Source: Chitinophagaceae bacterium C216 (GTDB lineage: Bacteria; Bacteroidota; Bacteroidia; Chitinophagales; Chitinophagaceae). Taken from it: a stretch of 64,000 nucleotides of DNA. This document shows, piece after piece, positions 17,369 through 25,392 of the stretch. Numbering within the stretch: the stretch's first letter is position 1; every line of letters starts with the position of its first letter. Location of the stretch: assembly GCA_028485475.2 (NCBI GenBank), contig CP144143.1, forward strand, positions 1,984,001 through 2,048,000, given 5' to 3'. Below the pieces are notes generated by a model. The model was not told where the DNA came from. It saw nothing but the letters and a program-made list of their open reading frames with translations, and made no database searches. The translations under genes were made by a program, and so were the position numbers.

Positions 17369-18292
17369 CTACTCTATTGGAGATGCCAATTTTTTGAGAT
17401 AAGCAGCTAGAGGTTCGTCCTGAAATACAAAACCTGTAAGTCTTAGTTTTTCATTGCTCACTCGGCTTCCTTCCAGCAGGGCAGTAGCCATTTCGCCCAA
17501 CAAGATGCGCACCAACCATGCCGGAGCATTGGGTAATAAAGTTTTTTTGTTAAAGGATTGCAAGAGCTGTTGTGCAAAGTCCTGCATGGTGATTGGCTCA
17601 CTGGCAGTGGTATTATAAACGCCCTTTATTTCGGGATGCTGTAATAGGAATAAATACAAGCGTACCAAATCTTCTATTGATATCCAGGGCATGTATTGCT
17701 GTCCACTCCCCAATGCTACATTTATCCCGCGTCGGGCCAAGGGAGCCATTCTCTCGTAAGCACCCCCATGGCCCATTACGATGCCTTTACGGAGTATCAC
17801 CACTCTGGTTCCCAACGTGCTGAACTGCTGCGCCGCGTTTTCCCATTCCCTGCATACCTGTGCCAGAAAATCCTGGCCTATCGGATCATCTTCTTTAAAA
17901 ATAGTATTGGTAGTAACTGCCCCGTAATAGCCAGTGCCTGATGAGGAAATTAATGTATGTAGGGGTACTTGCTGTTGACGACAGTATTGGCATAGCAGGT
18001 CTAGCGTTTTCACACGACTGTCCAGTATCTCTTTTTTACGGCGGGCGGTCCAGCGTTTTGCGCCGATATTAGCCCCTGTGAGATTGATGATGGTGGCTAC
18101 CTGTTCAAAGGCTGCCGGGTCGATGTACTGCTGTTTGGGATCCCAACGAAAGTATCGAAGGGCATCCTGTGCTGCAACGACAGTGGGTTGGCGGGTGAGT
18201 ACCGATAGGGCATAGCCCTGTTGCTGTAAGGCTGGTATCAGATGGCGGCCCACAAAACCGGTACCCCCGGCTATCAAAATGCGTTGTGTCAT
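17369..18292 (-). CDS. TIGR01777-family NAD-dependent epimerase (YfcH/SDR39U1-like)
   Basis: The 307-residue protein has the extended short-chain dehydrogenase start ILIAGGTGFVGRHLIPALQQ, then TIINLTGANI, LISSSGTGYYG and the family C-terminal DUF1731 part (LLGEMATALLEGSRVSNEK). This is the YfcH/SDR39U1 family, whose substrate is unknown. It is transcribed towards the yegP-like gene; on its other side lies the HxlR gene, 94 bases away and on the same strand. Confidence 0.92.
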   Translation of the reverse strand: MTQRILIAGGTGFVGRHLIPALQQQGYALSVLTRQPTVVAAQDALRYFRWDPKQQYIDPAAFEQVATIINLTGANIGAKRWTARRKKEILDSRVKTLDLLCQYCRQQQVPLHTLISSSGTGYYGAVTTNTIFKEDDPIGQDFLAQVCREWENAAQQFSTLGTRVVILRKGIVMGHGGAYERMAPLARRGINVALGSGQQYMPWISIEDLVRLYLFLLQHPEIKGVYNTTASEPITMQDFAQQLLQSFNKKTLLPNAPAWLVRILLGEMATALLEGSRVSNEKLRLTGFVFQDEPLAAYLKKLASPIE

Positions 18293-18386
18293 GCGTAAAA
18301 GCGTTATCAGTGTTTTTCAAATATAATTAGGACCATTCGGCAAGATAAGGGCATGCTGGCATAGCAAGATGGAGCAGCAATCGTCA

Positions 18387-18743
18387 TCAGGATGACGGCT
18401 GTACTACCCGAATCTGCTTATGGGTACTTGCTGCTTTTTTGCCCCAGTCGGATATAGCTTTTAGCACCGGAATCAGGGTTTTACCAAAAGGGGTCAGCTC
18501 GTATTCTACCTTCAACGGAGGTTTGTGGGTGTGTACGATACGTTTCACCAGCCCATCTTCTTCCAACTCTTTCAGCTGTAGGCTGATGGTGCGTTCGGTC
18601 ACCATGGGTAAATCCTTGCGTAGTTCATGATACCGCTTACGCTGCATCAAATGAATCAGAATAGCAGCCTTCCATTTTCCGCCGATGTACTTCATCGCCA
18701 GACTGGTGCTGCAGGGGTATTCTTTGTTATCGATACAATACAT
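18387..18743 (-). CDS. HxlR-family transcriptional regulator
   Basis: The 118-residue protein has the HxlR winged helix: CSTSLAMKYIGGKWKAAIL, RYHELRKDLPMVTERTISLQ (recognition helix) and EYELTPFGKTLIPVL. The N-terminal Cys residue before the domain is conserved in many family members that sense aldehydes or diamide. It is divergent from the nitroreductase gene with a 98-base gap containing several dyads, which makes it the likely regulator of that gene. Confidence 0.92.
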   Translation of the reverse strand: MYCIDNKEYPCSTSLAMKYIGGKWKAAILIHLMQRKRYHELRKDLPMVTERTISLQLKELEEDGLVKRIVHTHKPPLKVEYELTPFGKTLIPVLKAISDWGKKAASTHKQIRVVQPSS

Positions 18744-18754
18744 AGGTACTATCC

Positions 18755-18828
18755 TTTTTGACAGTTATTGTAAAGATAAGAAACTATACTTATTTTTGCG
18801 GCTATAAAAAATATAGTAACTGTAAAAA
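18755..18828. promoter_or_regulatory. Divergent promoter region with candidate HxlR operators
   Basis: TTTTTGACAGTTA at 18755-18767 and TAACTGTAAAAA at 18817-18828 are inverted copies of each other with one extra base. Between them lie a smaller dyad, ATAAG and CTTAT around 18776-18792, and ACTATA/TATAGT. TATTTTTG at 18791-18798 fits the -7 box for the nitroreductase gene, so regulator binding to these dyads could block transcription. The dyads are seen directly; the binding protein is inferred from position. Confidence 0.6.
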
Positions 18829-18841
18829 TTATTGAATACCT

Positions 18842-19441
18842 ATGAGTTTTTTAGATTTAGCCAACAAGCGGTACACGACCAAGCAGTACCAGTCGGGTAA
18901 AAAAATCAGTGAGGATCAAATCCGCCAGTTAAAGGAGATATTGCGTTTAAGCCCTTCTTCCATTAACAGTCAACCTTGGAAATTTGTTTTTGTAGGGGAG
19001 GAGCAGAAGAAAGCGGAGCTGGCAAGGGTATCCTATTTCAACGAGCAGCGAATACTAGATGCCAGTCATGTGGTAGTATTTTCGGTAATTGACCGTGTAG
19101 AAGATTTTGAAAAACAAATTGAGGAACATCTGCCCGAAGGAGCCGTGAACTACTACAACAATATGGTTAAGCCCCTAGGTGAGGCCGAAATTAAGTCTTG
19201 GCTGCGTCATCAAGTGTATCTGTCGCTGGGTTTTTTCCTTTCGGCATGTGCCGATATGGACATAGACAGTACCCCTATGGAAGGCATTCAATCGGAGGAG
19301 TACGACCGCATCCTGAACTTGGAAGGTTATAAAACGCTATTTGCAGTAGCTATCGGCTATCGCAATCCAGCAGATAGCAATCAGCCTGCATTAACGGCCA
19401 AATCCCGTCTGCCACTGGAGGCCGTGGTGGCTACGGTATAA
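18842..19441 (+). CDS. Oxygen-insensitive NAD(P)H nitroreductase (NfsB-like)
   Basis: The 199-residue flavoprotein fits the nitroreductase fold: RYTTKQYQSGKKISEDQI at the N-terminus with an FMN-binding Arg, LSPSSINSQPWKFVFV, LSLGFFLSACADMDIDSTPM and GYRNPAD near the C-terminus. It reduces nitro compounds or quinones with NAD(P)H and FMN. The divergent HxlR gene is the probable regulator, a pairing typical of electrophile stress modules. A terminator follows. Confidence 0.92.
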   Translation: MSFLDLANKRYTTKQYQSGKKISEDQIRQLKEILRLSPSSINSQPWKFVFVGEEQKKAELARVSYFNEQRILDASHVVVFSVIDRVEDFEKQIEEHLPEGAVNYYNNMVKPLGEAEIKSWLRHQVYLSLGFFLSACADMDIDSTPMEGIQSEEYDRILNLEGYKTLFAVAIGYRNPADSNQPALTAKSRLPLEAVVATV

Positions 19442-19469
19442 CAAAAGACTTATATATAGTGAAGCGAGA

Positions 19470-19490
19470 GGGGCATTGGCCCCTTTTTTA
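19470..19490 (+). terminator. Intrinsic terminator after the nitroreductase gene
   Basis: GGGGC and GCCCC enclose a four-base loop and are followed by TTTTTTA. Confidence 0.75.
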
Positions 19491-19685
19491 TTATATATAG
19501 ATGTCACCCCATCTGCCCATCCCACCATTTAGTGTTGCAACAGTAATTTTATAGCATCCCCATTTTTAGTGATGCTATAAAAGTTTCAGTATCAATAAAT
19601 AGTTCTAAACTTGCCCTTTAATAAAACCAAATTTATTCTGCTATGACTAACACAATTACTGCAAAGCTTGATTACACCACTCGTT

Positions 19686-20525
19686 TTGCGAAAATTAGTA
19701 CTACTGCTTATTTTATTTTTGTCTGGCATTATTGCCCGTGCTCAGGCTACGGACTCTGAAGGATGTAAAGATCATCCCTTCTTCAATCGCTATCCAAAAT
19801 TTTATATTCAAGATTGTTCCGAAAATTATGATGAAGTGGAGTTTTGGATAAGCGATGATAAAGCCATAAAAAAAGAAGGAACCGTTACGCGCATCCTGTA
19901 CACTTATGATGGTCCTTACGGTCCCAATCTACCTAGCCGTTTACAAATCATTAAAAACTATGAAAACGCCATTCTTTCTAAAGGTGGCAAAAAGATTTAT
20001 TCCGACATTTCCGGGGGCAAAAACTTTACTGGAGCAACCTTTACTCTTAAAGCGGATGGTAAAGAGTATTGGGTAAGTATTCATGATTTAGGTAATAATC
20101 CTGTGGACTATTATAAGATAACTATATTAGCCCTAGAAGAGATGGAACAGGTGATCGAAGCTAACAGAATGTTTGAACAGCTCGAAGCCGGTACATCTGT
20201 TGCCCTCCATATCAATTTCGAAACCGGAAAATCCACCATCATGCCCGACTCGCAACACATCATCGACGAGTTGGCCAAAATGCTCAAAGAAAACAGCACC
20301 TTAACCATACTTATCGAAGGGCATACCGACAATGTAGGTAGTGCCGCTTCTAACCAGCAGTTGTCCGAACAAAGGGCGGAAAGCGTGAAGAAAGCTTTGG
20401 TGCAAAAAGGCATCAGTGCCCACCGCATGGCCACAATCGGTTTTGGGCAGAGCCGTCCGGTAGCCGATAACGGTACCGATGAAGGGCGTGCTAAAAACAG
20501 AAGGGTAGAGATTAGAAAAATATAA
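19686..20525 (+). CDS. OmpA-family outer membrane protein
   Basis: The protein of about 279 residues has a signal peptide (RKLVLLLILFLSGIIARAQA), an N-terminal region of unknown fold with two Cys residues near its front, and a C-terminal OmpA domain of about 105 residues with ILIEGHTDNVGSAASNQQLS and IGFGQSRPVADN that binds peptidoglycan. The start is unclear. TTG at 19686 (or 19668) fits the signal peptide, while the only nearby ATG, at 19642, is in another frame. It is followed by a strong terminator. Confidence 0.88.
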   Translation: MRKLVLLLILFLSGIIARAQATDSEGCKDHPFFNRYPKFYIQDCSENYDEVEFWISDDKAIKKEGTVTRILYTYDGPYGPNLPSRLQIIKNYENAILSKGGKKIYSDISGGKNFTGATFTLKADGKEYWVSIHDLGNNPVDYYKITILALEEMEQVIEANRMFEQLEAGTSVALHINFETGKSTIMPDSQHIIDELAKMLKENSTLTILIEGHTDNVGSAASNQQLSEQRAESVKKALVQKGISAHRMATIGFGQSRPVADNGTDEGRAKNRRVEIRKI

Positions 20526-20553
20526 GCCTTAAGCTTTATCCTTGAATAGTAGT

Positions 20554-20588
20554 TCCTATGAATAGCAATTATTCATAGGATTTTTTAT
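20554..20588 (+). terminator. Intrinsic terminator after the OmpA-family gene
   Basis: TCCTATGAATA and TATTCATAGGA form a perfect 11-base-pair stem with a five-base loop, followed by TTTTTTATTT. Confidence 0.93.
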
Positions 20589-20746
20589 TTCTTGCCATTG
20601 CTATATGAAAAAACTATCTTTCCGGCATCTGGATAAACACTTGTAATTTGATGAAAAGAAAAATTTTTGGGAACTTACAAGGTAGAGTATCTCGGATGCA
20701 GTCTGCAACGTGGTAAGCCACCCCATTCCTTTTTAATGACAACACC

Positions 20747-20995
20747 ATGCACATTAGAAATTACGAATTCAAAGCCCGAATAGAAGGCGTAGAGCAATAC
20801 GAACAACAATTGCTGAAATTGAGTCCGCGATTTGTAGGTGAAGACCATCAGATCGATACTTATTTTAACGCGCCGCAGGGACGATTGAAGCTGCGTGAAG
20901 GTGATATCGAAAATGCCCTCATCCACTACGACCGACAGGATCTACAGGGTTCAAAGTTGTCGAATGTGATTTTGTATAAACACAAGCCCGATTGA
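20747..20995 (+). pseudogene. Truncated CYTH-domain protein (N-terminal half)
   Basis: The 82 residues show the first half of a CYTH (class IV adenylate cyclase/triphosphatase) domain: YEFKARIEGVEQYE with the ExKxR-type start, DHQIDTYFNAPQGRLKLREG and ALIHYDR. Complete CYTH proteins of this type have about 170-180 residues, so the second half with the remaining metal and triphosphate ligands is missing. The frame stops six bases before the first cassette-type recombination site at 21001. The gene therefore appears cut by the arrival of the island. No matching C-terminal half was found at the other end. Confidence 0.75.
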
Positions 20996-21000
20996 GCCTT

Positions 21001-21189
21001 CCGCCAAAAACGAATTTATTATGAATGTAATTTTTATTTTTATTTAAGGAATTCATGAGCGCTTCGCTTAGGTTCGTTTTTTATTTTTAAATTTAACTCA
21101 TAAAAATTCGTTTTGGCTCGCCTCGGTGCAAAATCGAAACTAATTGCTTCGATTTCCCCGCCTTCGGCAATACCCAAAACGTTGGCGGT
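21001..21189 (+). repeat. Cassette junction site A (attC-like)
   Basis: The site starts with CCGCCAA at 21001 and ends with GTTGGCGGT at 21181-21189, which can pair. Inside, 21004-21024 and 21098-21116 form a long inverted repeat with small gaps. The last 39 bases before and into the core (21145-21183) are identical to 23240-23278 in site C. At 189 bases it is somewhat longer than classical attC sites. Confidence 0.6.
21145..21183 (+). repeat. 39-base direct repeat, copy 1 (right arm of site A)
   Basis: Identical over 39 bases to 23240-23278. It contains CCCCGCCTTCGGC, then AAAACGTT running into the core of unit 1. After the GTT the sequences diverge (GGCGGT here, ATGCGA in copy 2), as expected if the break point is at or next to the GTT. 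Confidence 0.9.
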
Positions 21190-21245
21190 CATTGTAGGAC
21201 AACCCAATAAAAACAGAAATTTGAACTTTTAAAAGATAACATAAG

Positions 21246-21716
21246 ATGACAAATAAAATACCGACAGTAGAAACACAGATGCTAATTAGAAAACCTGTTT
21301 CACAAGTTTTCCAAGCAATTATTGACCCGACAATTACAACTAACTTTTGGTTTACAAAATCAAGCGGAAAGTTAGAAGTAGGAAAAACTGTAAAATGGGA
21401 ATGGGAAATGTATGGCGTTTCCACCAACGTATTGACAAAGGAAATTATTCCGAACAAACTTATTTCAACAGAATGGGGCGACCCAGTAACGACAGTTGAT
21501 TACGAGTTTACCGCATTGACAGACGAAACAACTTACGTTATAATCAAAAATTACGGCTTCAAAGAAACGGGGGACGATTTAATTGAGGCAATTAAAGACA
21601 ATACAGGTGGTTTCACAACGGTTCTAGACGGGATGAAAGCCTATTTAGAACACAATATCAGATTAAATTTAATTGCCGATAAATTTCCAAAAGAAGTAAG
21701 CAATAACGACCAGTAA
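21246..21716 (+). CDS. SRPBCC (AHSA1-like) protein, cassette unit 1
   Basis: The 156-residue protein has an activator-of-Hsp90-ATPase-like SRPBCC fold: MLIRKPVSQVFQAIIDPTI, NFWFTKSSGKLEVGKTVKWEW, ISTEWGDP and a C-terminal helix (GGFTTVLDGMKAYLEHNI). The fold binds small hydrophobic ligands; the substrate is unknown. It is the only gene of the first unit, starts 57 bases after the core at 21189 and ends 31 bases before the inverse core. It is AT-rich compared with the genes outside the island. Confidence 0.85.
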   Translation: MTNKIPTVETQMLIRKPVSQVFQAIIDPTITTNFWFTKSSGKLEVGKTVKWEWEMYGVSTNVLTKEIIPNKLISTEWGDPVTTVDYEFTALTDETTYVIIKNYGFKETGDDLIEAIKDNTGGFTTVLDGMKAYLEHNIRLNLIADKFPKEVSNNDQ

Positions 21717-21758
21717 AATAACAACCGTATCGACAGAAAACAACGAACCGCCAACATC

Positions 21759-21852
21759 GGTAACCGTTGCACAACTCTCTATTTTTCCAAAGAATCTTTA
21801 AAACCCAAAAAACTCAACCTCTTTTAAGTCGATTTAAAGGAGGTTTATTTTT
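21759..21852 (+). repeat. 94-base direct repeat, copy 1, with bidirectional terminator-like hairpin
   Basis: It matches 28669-28762 with about four mismatches in 94 bases. It begins with GGTAACCGTTGCACAAC and ends with an imperfect hairpin (AACCTC to GAGGTT) with T residues on both sides, so it could terminate transcription from either strand. Both copies directly follow the inverse core of a unit. Confidence 0.85.
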
Positions 21853-21922
21853 TAGTTGTAGTTCAAAATGCTAAAATTTGAGTGGCTTAAAAATGAGGTT
21901 TTGAAGTCGTAAAAGTACAGTT

Positions 21923-22057
21923 TTACAAAAGCCAAGCCTTTCTCTTGTAAGATGGGTTCCAAGCCTCAATAAATCGCACGGGATTATCAGCACTAATCTT
22001 GTCTTCTAAGCTACTCATTTGTAGCTGATGGCGGGAAATACCTTGGATGTGTTGCAT
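21923..22057 (-). pseudogene. IS1182-like transposase N-terminal fragment
   Basis: Translation of the minus strand from ATG 22057 gives 44 residues. They begin MQHIQGISRHQLQMSSLEDK and continue ISADNPVRFIEAW. The SLEDxISxDNPVRFID/EAF pattern is typical of the start of IS1182-type (DUF772) transposases. After residue 32 the resemblance ends and a stop follows, so most of the gene is deleted. Further on in the same direction (about 21910 down to 21855) the minus strand reads the end of another short open frame before the terminator-like repeat. Confidence 0.6.
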
Positions 22058-22100
22058 AAGTAAAAATACAAAAATTGTGCTTTTCTCACAACTATTTTGC

Positions 22101-22108
22101 TATATTTG
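22101..22108 (+). promoter_or_regulatory. Possible -7 box for cassette unit 2
   Basis: TATATTTG fits TAnnTTTG and points towards the HEPN-like gene, about 105 bases upstream of its ATG. A TTG at 22075-22077 is 23 bases upstream, slightly far for a -33 element. The box lies inside the junction site, so a unit could acquire a promoter from its left neighbour's site. Confidence 0.4.
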
Positions 22109-22212
22109 TTTGAGAGATTGTGAGTTTTTTCACAGTCTGACGTTAGCGGTCAGTGTAAAGGACGAAAACACCCAACAAATAAGCAATAACTTGAATAACT
22201 GAGAATTAAAAA

Positions 22213-23112
22213 ATGGACTTTGACGAAAAAATAAAAGAAAAGATAACTCAGTTTTTCGATTGGATAAATCGTCCTATAATTCAAAACTACTACATCAAAG
22301 ACTTACAAAATTGGGATGCTCTTTGTGCTTCGCTACATATTTTAAGAGATTTGCAAAGACCAAAGGAGGAATATTATGCCTTAAAGTCTATAAATCACCT
22401 TGAAGCAATCGGCATAATGCAAACTCTATATATTGAACAAGACACAATGCAAACTTTACAAAACGCATTACTTGAAGAAAAATTCAATGGTTTTAAACTT
22501 GATAAATACAATAAAGTAAGAGATTTAAGAAATAAAATATTCGGTCACCCATCTGACAAACAATCGGGAAAAATAAAAACCCGACATTTTTTTGACATTT
22601 TAGATAACAAAGAACAACTTGTAAAACATTTATATTGGGGGACAGAAAAAGAAATAGAAAGCGAGGAATTTCATATACCGCAAATAATCAAAGAAAATTC
22701 AAAACACACATTTACTTACCTTGAAGATTTGGAAGTAAACTTTATTAACAAATTCGCAGAAATTATGACAAATTACAAGATTAGTTTTAACGATATTTTC
22801 AAAGGTGCCAATTACACGTTTGAAAAACTATTAACAAAAGAAAATGATGATGTTGTCATCGAGTCATATGAAGGAACAATTGAAAGTGAATTTGAAAAAA
22901 TTAAAATTGGGTTGATTGAAAGAAATATATACGAATCCTACGAAAGAAAACTTAAAGTTTTAGAATTTTTGAGCAGTAAACTAAAGTCTTTGTTTTATAA
23001 ACAGACCTATAAAGACATTGAATTTTATACATATGCAAGCACATTAAGCGAAAAAATAAGACAATTAAGTAGCGAATTGAAAGTTTTGGATAAAGAGACT
23101 ATTGCAAAGTGA
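22213..23112 (+). CDS. HEPN-like protein of unknown function, cassette unit 2
   Basis: The 299-residue protein has no signal peptide and is predicted to be almost entirely alpha-helical and charged. Residues 103-114 (RDLRNKIFGHPS) contain R106-N107-x4-H112, which fits the R-polar-x4-6-H signature of HEPN ribonuclease domains, placed in a helical context as in that superfamily. Its position in a cassette next to a restriction-modification operon would suit an RNase toxin or anti-phage protein. This is inference; no antitoxin gene is present in the unit. It starts 62 bases after the core of unit 2 and ends 35 bases before its inverse core. Codon use is AT-rich. Confidence 0.7.
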   Translation: MDFDEKIKEKITQFFDWINRPIIQNYYIKDLQNWDALCASLHILRDLQRPKEEYYALKSINHLEAIGIMQTLYIEQDTMQTLQNALLEEKFNGFKLDKYNKVRDLRNKIFGHPSDKQSGKIKTRHFFDILDNKEQLVKHLYWGTEKEIESEEFHIPQIIKENSKHTFTYLEDLEVNFINKFAEIMTNYKISFNDIFKGANYTFEKLLTKENDDVVIESYEGTIESEFEKIKIGLIERNIYESYERKLKVLEFLSSKLKSLFYKQTYKDIEFYTYASTLSEKIRQLSSELKVLDKETIAK

Positions 23113-23147
23113 ACAGTATGCTATGAGAAACGAAATATAAACACCGA

Positions 23148-23284
23148 ACCGCTAACAGCCGTTTTGCAAAAGCAGGGGTTTCGTGCTTCTATGATAGTGA
23201 AGTGCAAAATTCAAGCTTTGTGCACCTAATGAAGTTTTGTGCTTCGATTTCCCCGCCTTCGGCAATACCCAAAACGTTATGCGA
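23148..23284 (+). repeat. Cassette junction site C (attC-like)
   Basis: The site starts with ACCGCTAAC (23148-23156, inverse core of unit 2) and ends in the GTTATGCG core of unit 3 (23276-23283). AGCCGTTTTG just after the inverse core and CCCAAAACGTT just before the core can pair, with three unpaired bases on one side, and AGGGG can pair with CCCCG further in. A 137-base foldable site with extra-helical bases is in the size range of attC sites. Its right arm repeats that of site A. Confidence 0.62.
23240..23278 (+). repeat. 39-base direct repeat, copy 2 (right arm of site C)
   Basis: Identical to 21145-21183. The identity ends with the GTT of the core of unit 3, where the two sites take up their unit-specific sequences. 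This places the likely exchange point at or close to the GTT. Confidence 0.9.
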
Positions 23285-23498
23285 CACCCTGTTTGAACAG
23301 TCGTGCTAAAATTCAACGAACGTAATAATGAAAACAACTACCAACGCTCAAAAAACCAAAAGAGCCATTTTTTGCCAACGCTCGGACAAACGAATCAACA
23401 ATAAAAAGTAAATTTGACGATTGAATTATTTGAAAGAAAATAAATGAATTGAGCCGAAGGCGAAATCCATTACACCAATAAAAAACAGACAAGAAGCA

Positions 23499-25376
23499 AT
23501 GAAATTATACACAACATTAGAGCAACAACTCAAGAAAGAACCCAACTTCGTAACTGACAACGGAGAGCTGAAAAAATGGGTGGTGCTCAATAAGGCGCAG
23601 AATTTTGATGAAGAATTGATTGCGCTTTTATTGCAAGAACCCACTCTGAAAGAAAAGTTTTTCAAAGAGATTGCCGGAGTGACAGTTTTTAACCAAAACT
23701 TGTTTGTGCAGTTTTTGGAACAGAAAAATTACCTGAACGACAGCTACACCCAATACAAAAACAAGGTTGGACTTACCATTGACGGCAAATACCTGAAACA
23801 ACGCAACGAAGTAGCTTTGGTATGGCCATTTAAGGACTGTATTTTGGAAGGCGGACAAAGCCGTGAAGAAGATAAAAGAGAAGAGATTTTCTTCAATGAA
23901 ATTTTAGCACAAGATGAAATTACCCAGCTTTTAGAACCAAAAGTATTGACCAATGCCAAACGCATTGACAAGGACGGCGAACACCCTTTTGACGGCTTTA
24001 CCCGTGATGCTGAACTAAACCGTAAAAGAGGACTTCCCGAAGATACCATTACCGACAATCTAATTATAAAGGGTAACAACCTCCTCGCCTTACATTCCCT
24101 AAAAAAAGAATTCGCAGGGAAAGTGAAGCTGATTTATATTGATCCACCTTATAATACAGGAAATGACGGCTTCAAGTATAATGACAGCTTTAATCATTCA
24201 ACTTGGATGACCTTTATTAAAAACAGGATTGAAACAGCAAGAGACCTTTTAAGTAATGACGGAATAATATTTATAAGTTGCGATGACAGTGAACAAGCAT
24301 ATTTAAAGGTTATATTAGATGAAGTTTTTGGAAGAGATAATTTCGTAACAAACTTCGTTTGGCGTAGAAGAAAAACACAAGCAAACCTTGCAAAGCATAT
24401 TGCCCCAGTTCACGACTTTATTATCTGCGTTGCTAAGAACAAGAATAAATTAGTTGTGAATAAAATACCCTACTCAGAAGAATTTATAAAAAAGACATTC
24501 TCAAATCCTGATAATGACAAACGCGGTGTATATCAAACAGGTCCTTTAGCAAGACCAGCTAATTCTAGTAATAAAGAATACGCTTTAAAAATGCCAAATG
24601 GTAGAGAAATAACGGCTAAGTGGAGTTGCTCTCAAGAAACATTCGATAGGTATGTAAAAGAAAATAGACTTGTAATTCCAAGAGATGGAGAAGGGATGCC
24701 AAGAATTAAGATTTTTCTTTCAGAACTTGAAGGACAAATTCCGAATACTTGGTTAGACAACATTGCTACAAATGATGAAGCTTCAAAAGAAATTGAGAAT
24801 TTTTTCGGAACAAATGCTGCATTCTCCTTTGCAAAACCAAGTAAACTTATAAAGCATATTGCACAAATTGGTTCCAACAAAGAAGATATTATATTAGACT
24901 TCTTTGCAGGTAGTGGAACTACTGCACACGCAGTATTAGAATTGAATAAAGAAGATGGAGGCAATAGGCAGTTTATAATGGTCGAACAAATGGATTATAT
25001 CGAAACAGTGACCTGTAAACGTGTTCAGAAAGTTATTGAGCAAAATGAAAATAGCTCTTTCATCTATCTCGAACTCAAAAAATACAACCAAACTTTCATC
25101 GAGCAGATAGAAGCGGCAAAGGACACCGAAACTTTGCTACAAATTTGGGAACAAATGAAAGCCAAAAGTTTCTTGAACTACAATGTAGATATCAAAAAAC
25201 AAGAGGAGCATATAGAAGAATTCAAAACACTGGCACTAAAAGAACAAAAACAACACCTTTGCGAAATTTTGGATAAAAATCAACTGTATGTCAATCTTTC
25301 CTCATTAGAAGACGCAGACTTCGCCTGCAGTGAAGAAGAAAAACGTCTGAACCGTGACTTTTACAAGATGAAATGA
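23499..25376 (+). CDS. Type III restriction-modification system, adenine methyltransferase (Mod)
   Basis: The 625-residue protein is a beta-class N6-adenine methyltransferase. The catalytic motif DPPYNTGNDGF lies at residues 215-225, and the S-adenosylmethionine-binding motif FFAGSGTTAHAVLEL near residues 467-481; between them is a long variable target-recognition region. Mod gives the sequence specificity for both methylation and restriction. It is the first gene of the operon in unit 3 and ends 16 bases before the GxxExxY gene. No simple sequence repeats of the kind that cause phase variation were seen. Confidence 0.93.
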   Translation: MKLYTTLEQQLKKEPNFVTDNGELKKWVVLNKAQNFDEELIALLLQEPTLKEKFFKEIAGVTVFNQNLFVQFLEQKNYLNDSYTQYKNKVGLTIDGKYLKQRNEVALVWPFKDCILEGGQSREEDKREEIFFNEILAQDEITQLLEPKVLTNAKRIDKDGEHPFDGFTRDAELNRKRGLPEDTITDNLIIKGNNLLALHSLKKEFAGKVKLIYIDPPYNTGNDGFKYNDSFNHSTWMTFIKNRIETARDLLSNDGIIFISCDDSEQAYLKVILDEVFGRDNFVTNFVWRRRKTQANLAKHIAPVHDFIICVAKNKNKLVVNKIPYSEEFIKKTFSNPDNDKRGVYQTGPLARPANSSNKEYALKMPNGREITAKWSCSQETFDRYVKENRLVIPRDGEGMPRIKIFLSELEGQIPNTWLDNIATNDEASKEIENFFGTNAAFSFAKPSKLIKHIAQIGSNKEDIILDFFAGSGTTAHAVLELNKEDGGNRQFIMVEQMDYIETVTCKRVQKVIEQNENSSFIYLELKKYNQTFIEQIEAAKDTETLLQIWEQMKAKSFLNYNVDIKKQEEHIEEFKTLALKEQKQHLCEILDKNQLYVNLSSLEDADFACSEEEKRLNRDFYKMK

Positions 25377-25392
25377 TTACCAAGATTATTAA

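Larger units (their letters stand above)
21747..22150 (+). repeat. Cassette junction site B (attC-like, with inserted IS relic)
   Basis: The site starts with ACCGCCAAC (21747-21755, the inverse core of unit 1) and ends with GTTAGCGGT (22142-22150, the core of unit 2). At 404 bases it is much longer than sites A, C and D. The extra length is explained by a 94-base repeat that carries a terminator-like hairpin and by a transposase fragment on the minus strand. GCACAACTCTC near 21769 and GAGAGATTGTGA near 22113 may be worn terminal inverted repeats of the inserted element. Confidence 0.6.

Noticed and set aside
19642-19760. A separate small gene starting at ATG 19642
   Set aside because: The frame is short and overlaps the signal peptide of the OmpA-family protein in another frame; the translation has no sign of being coding.
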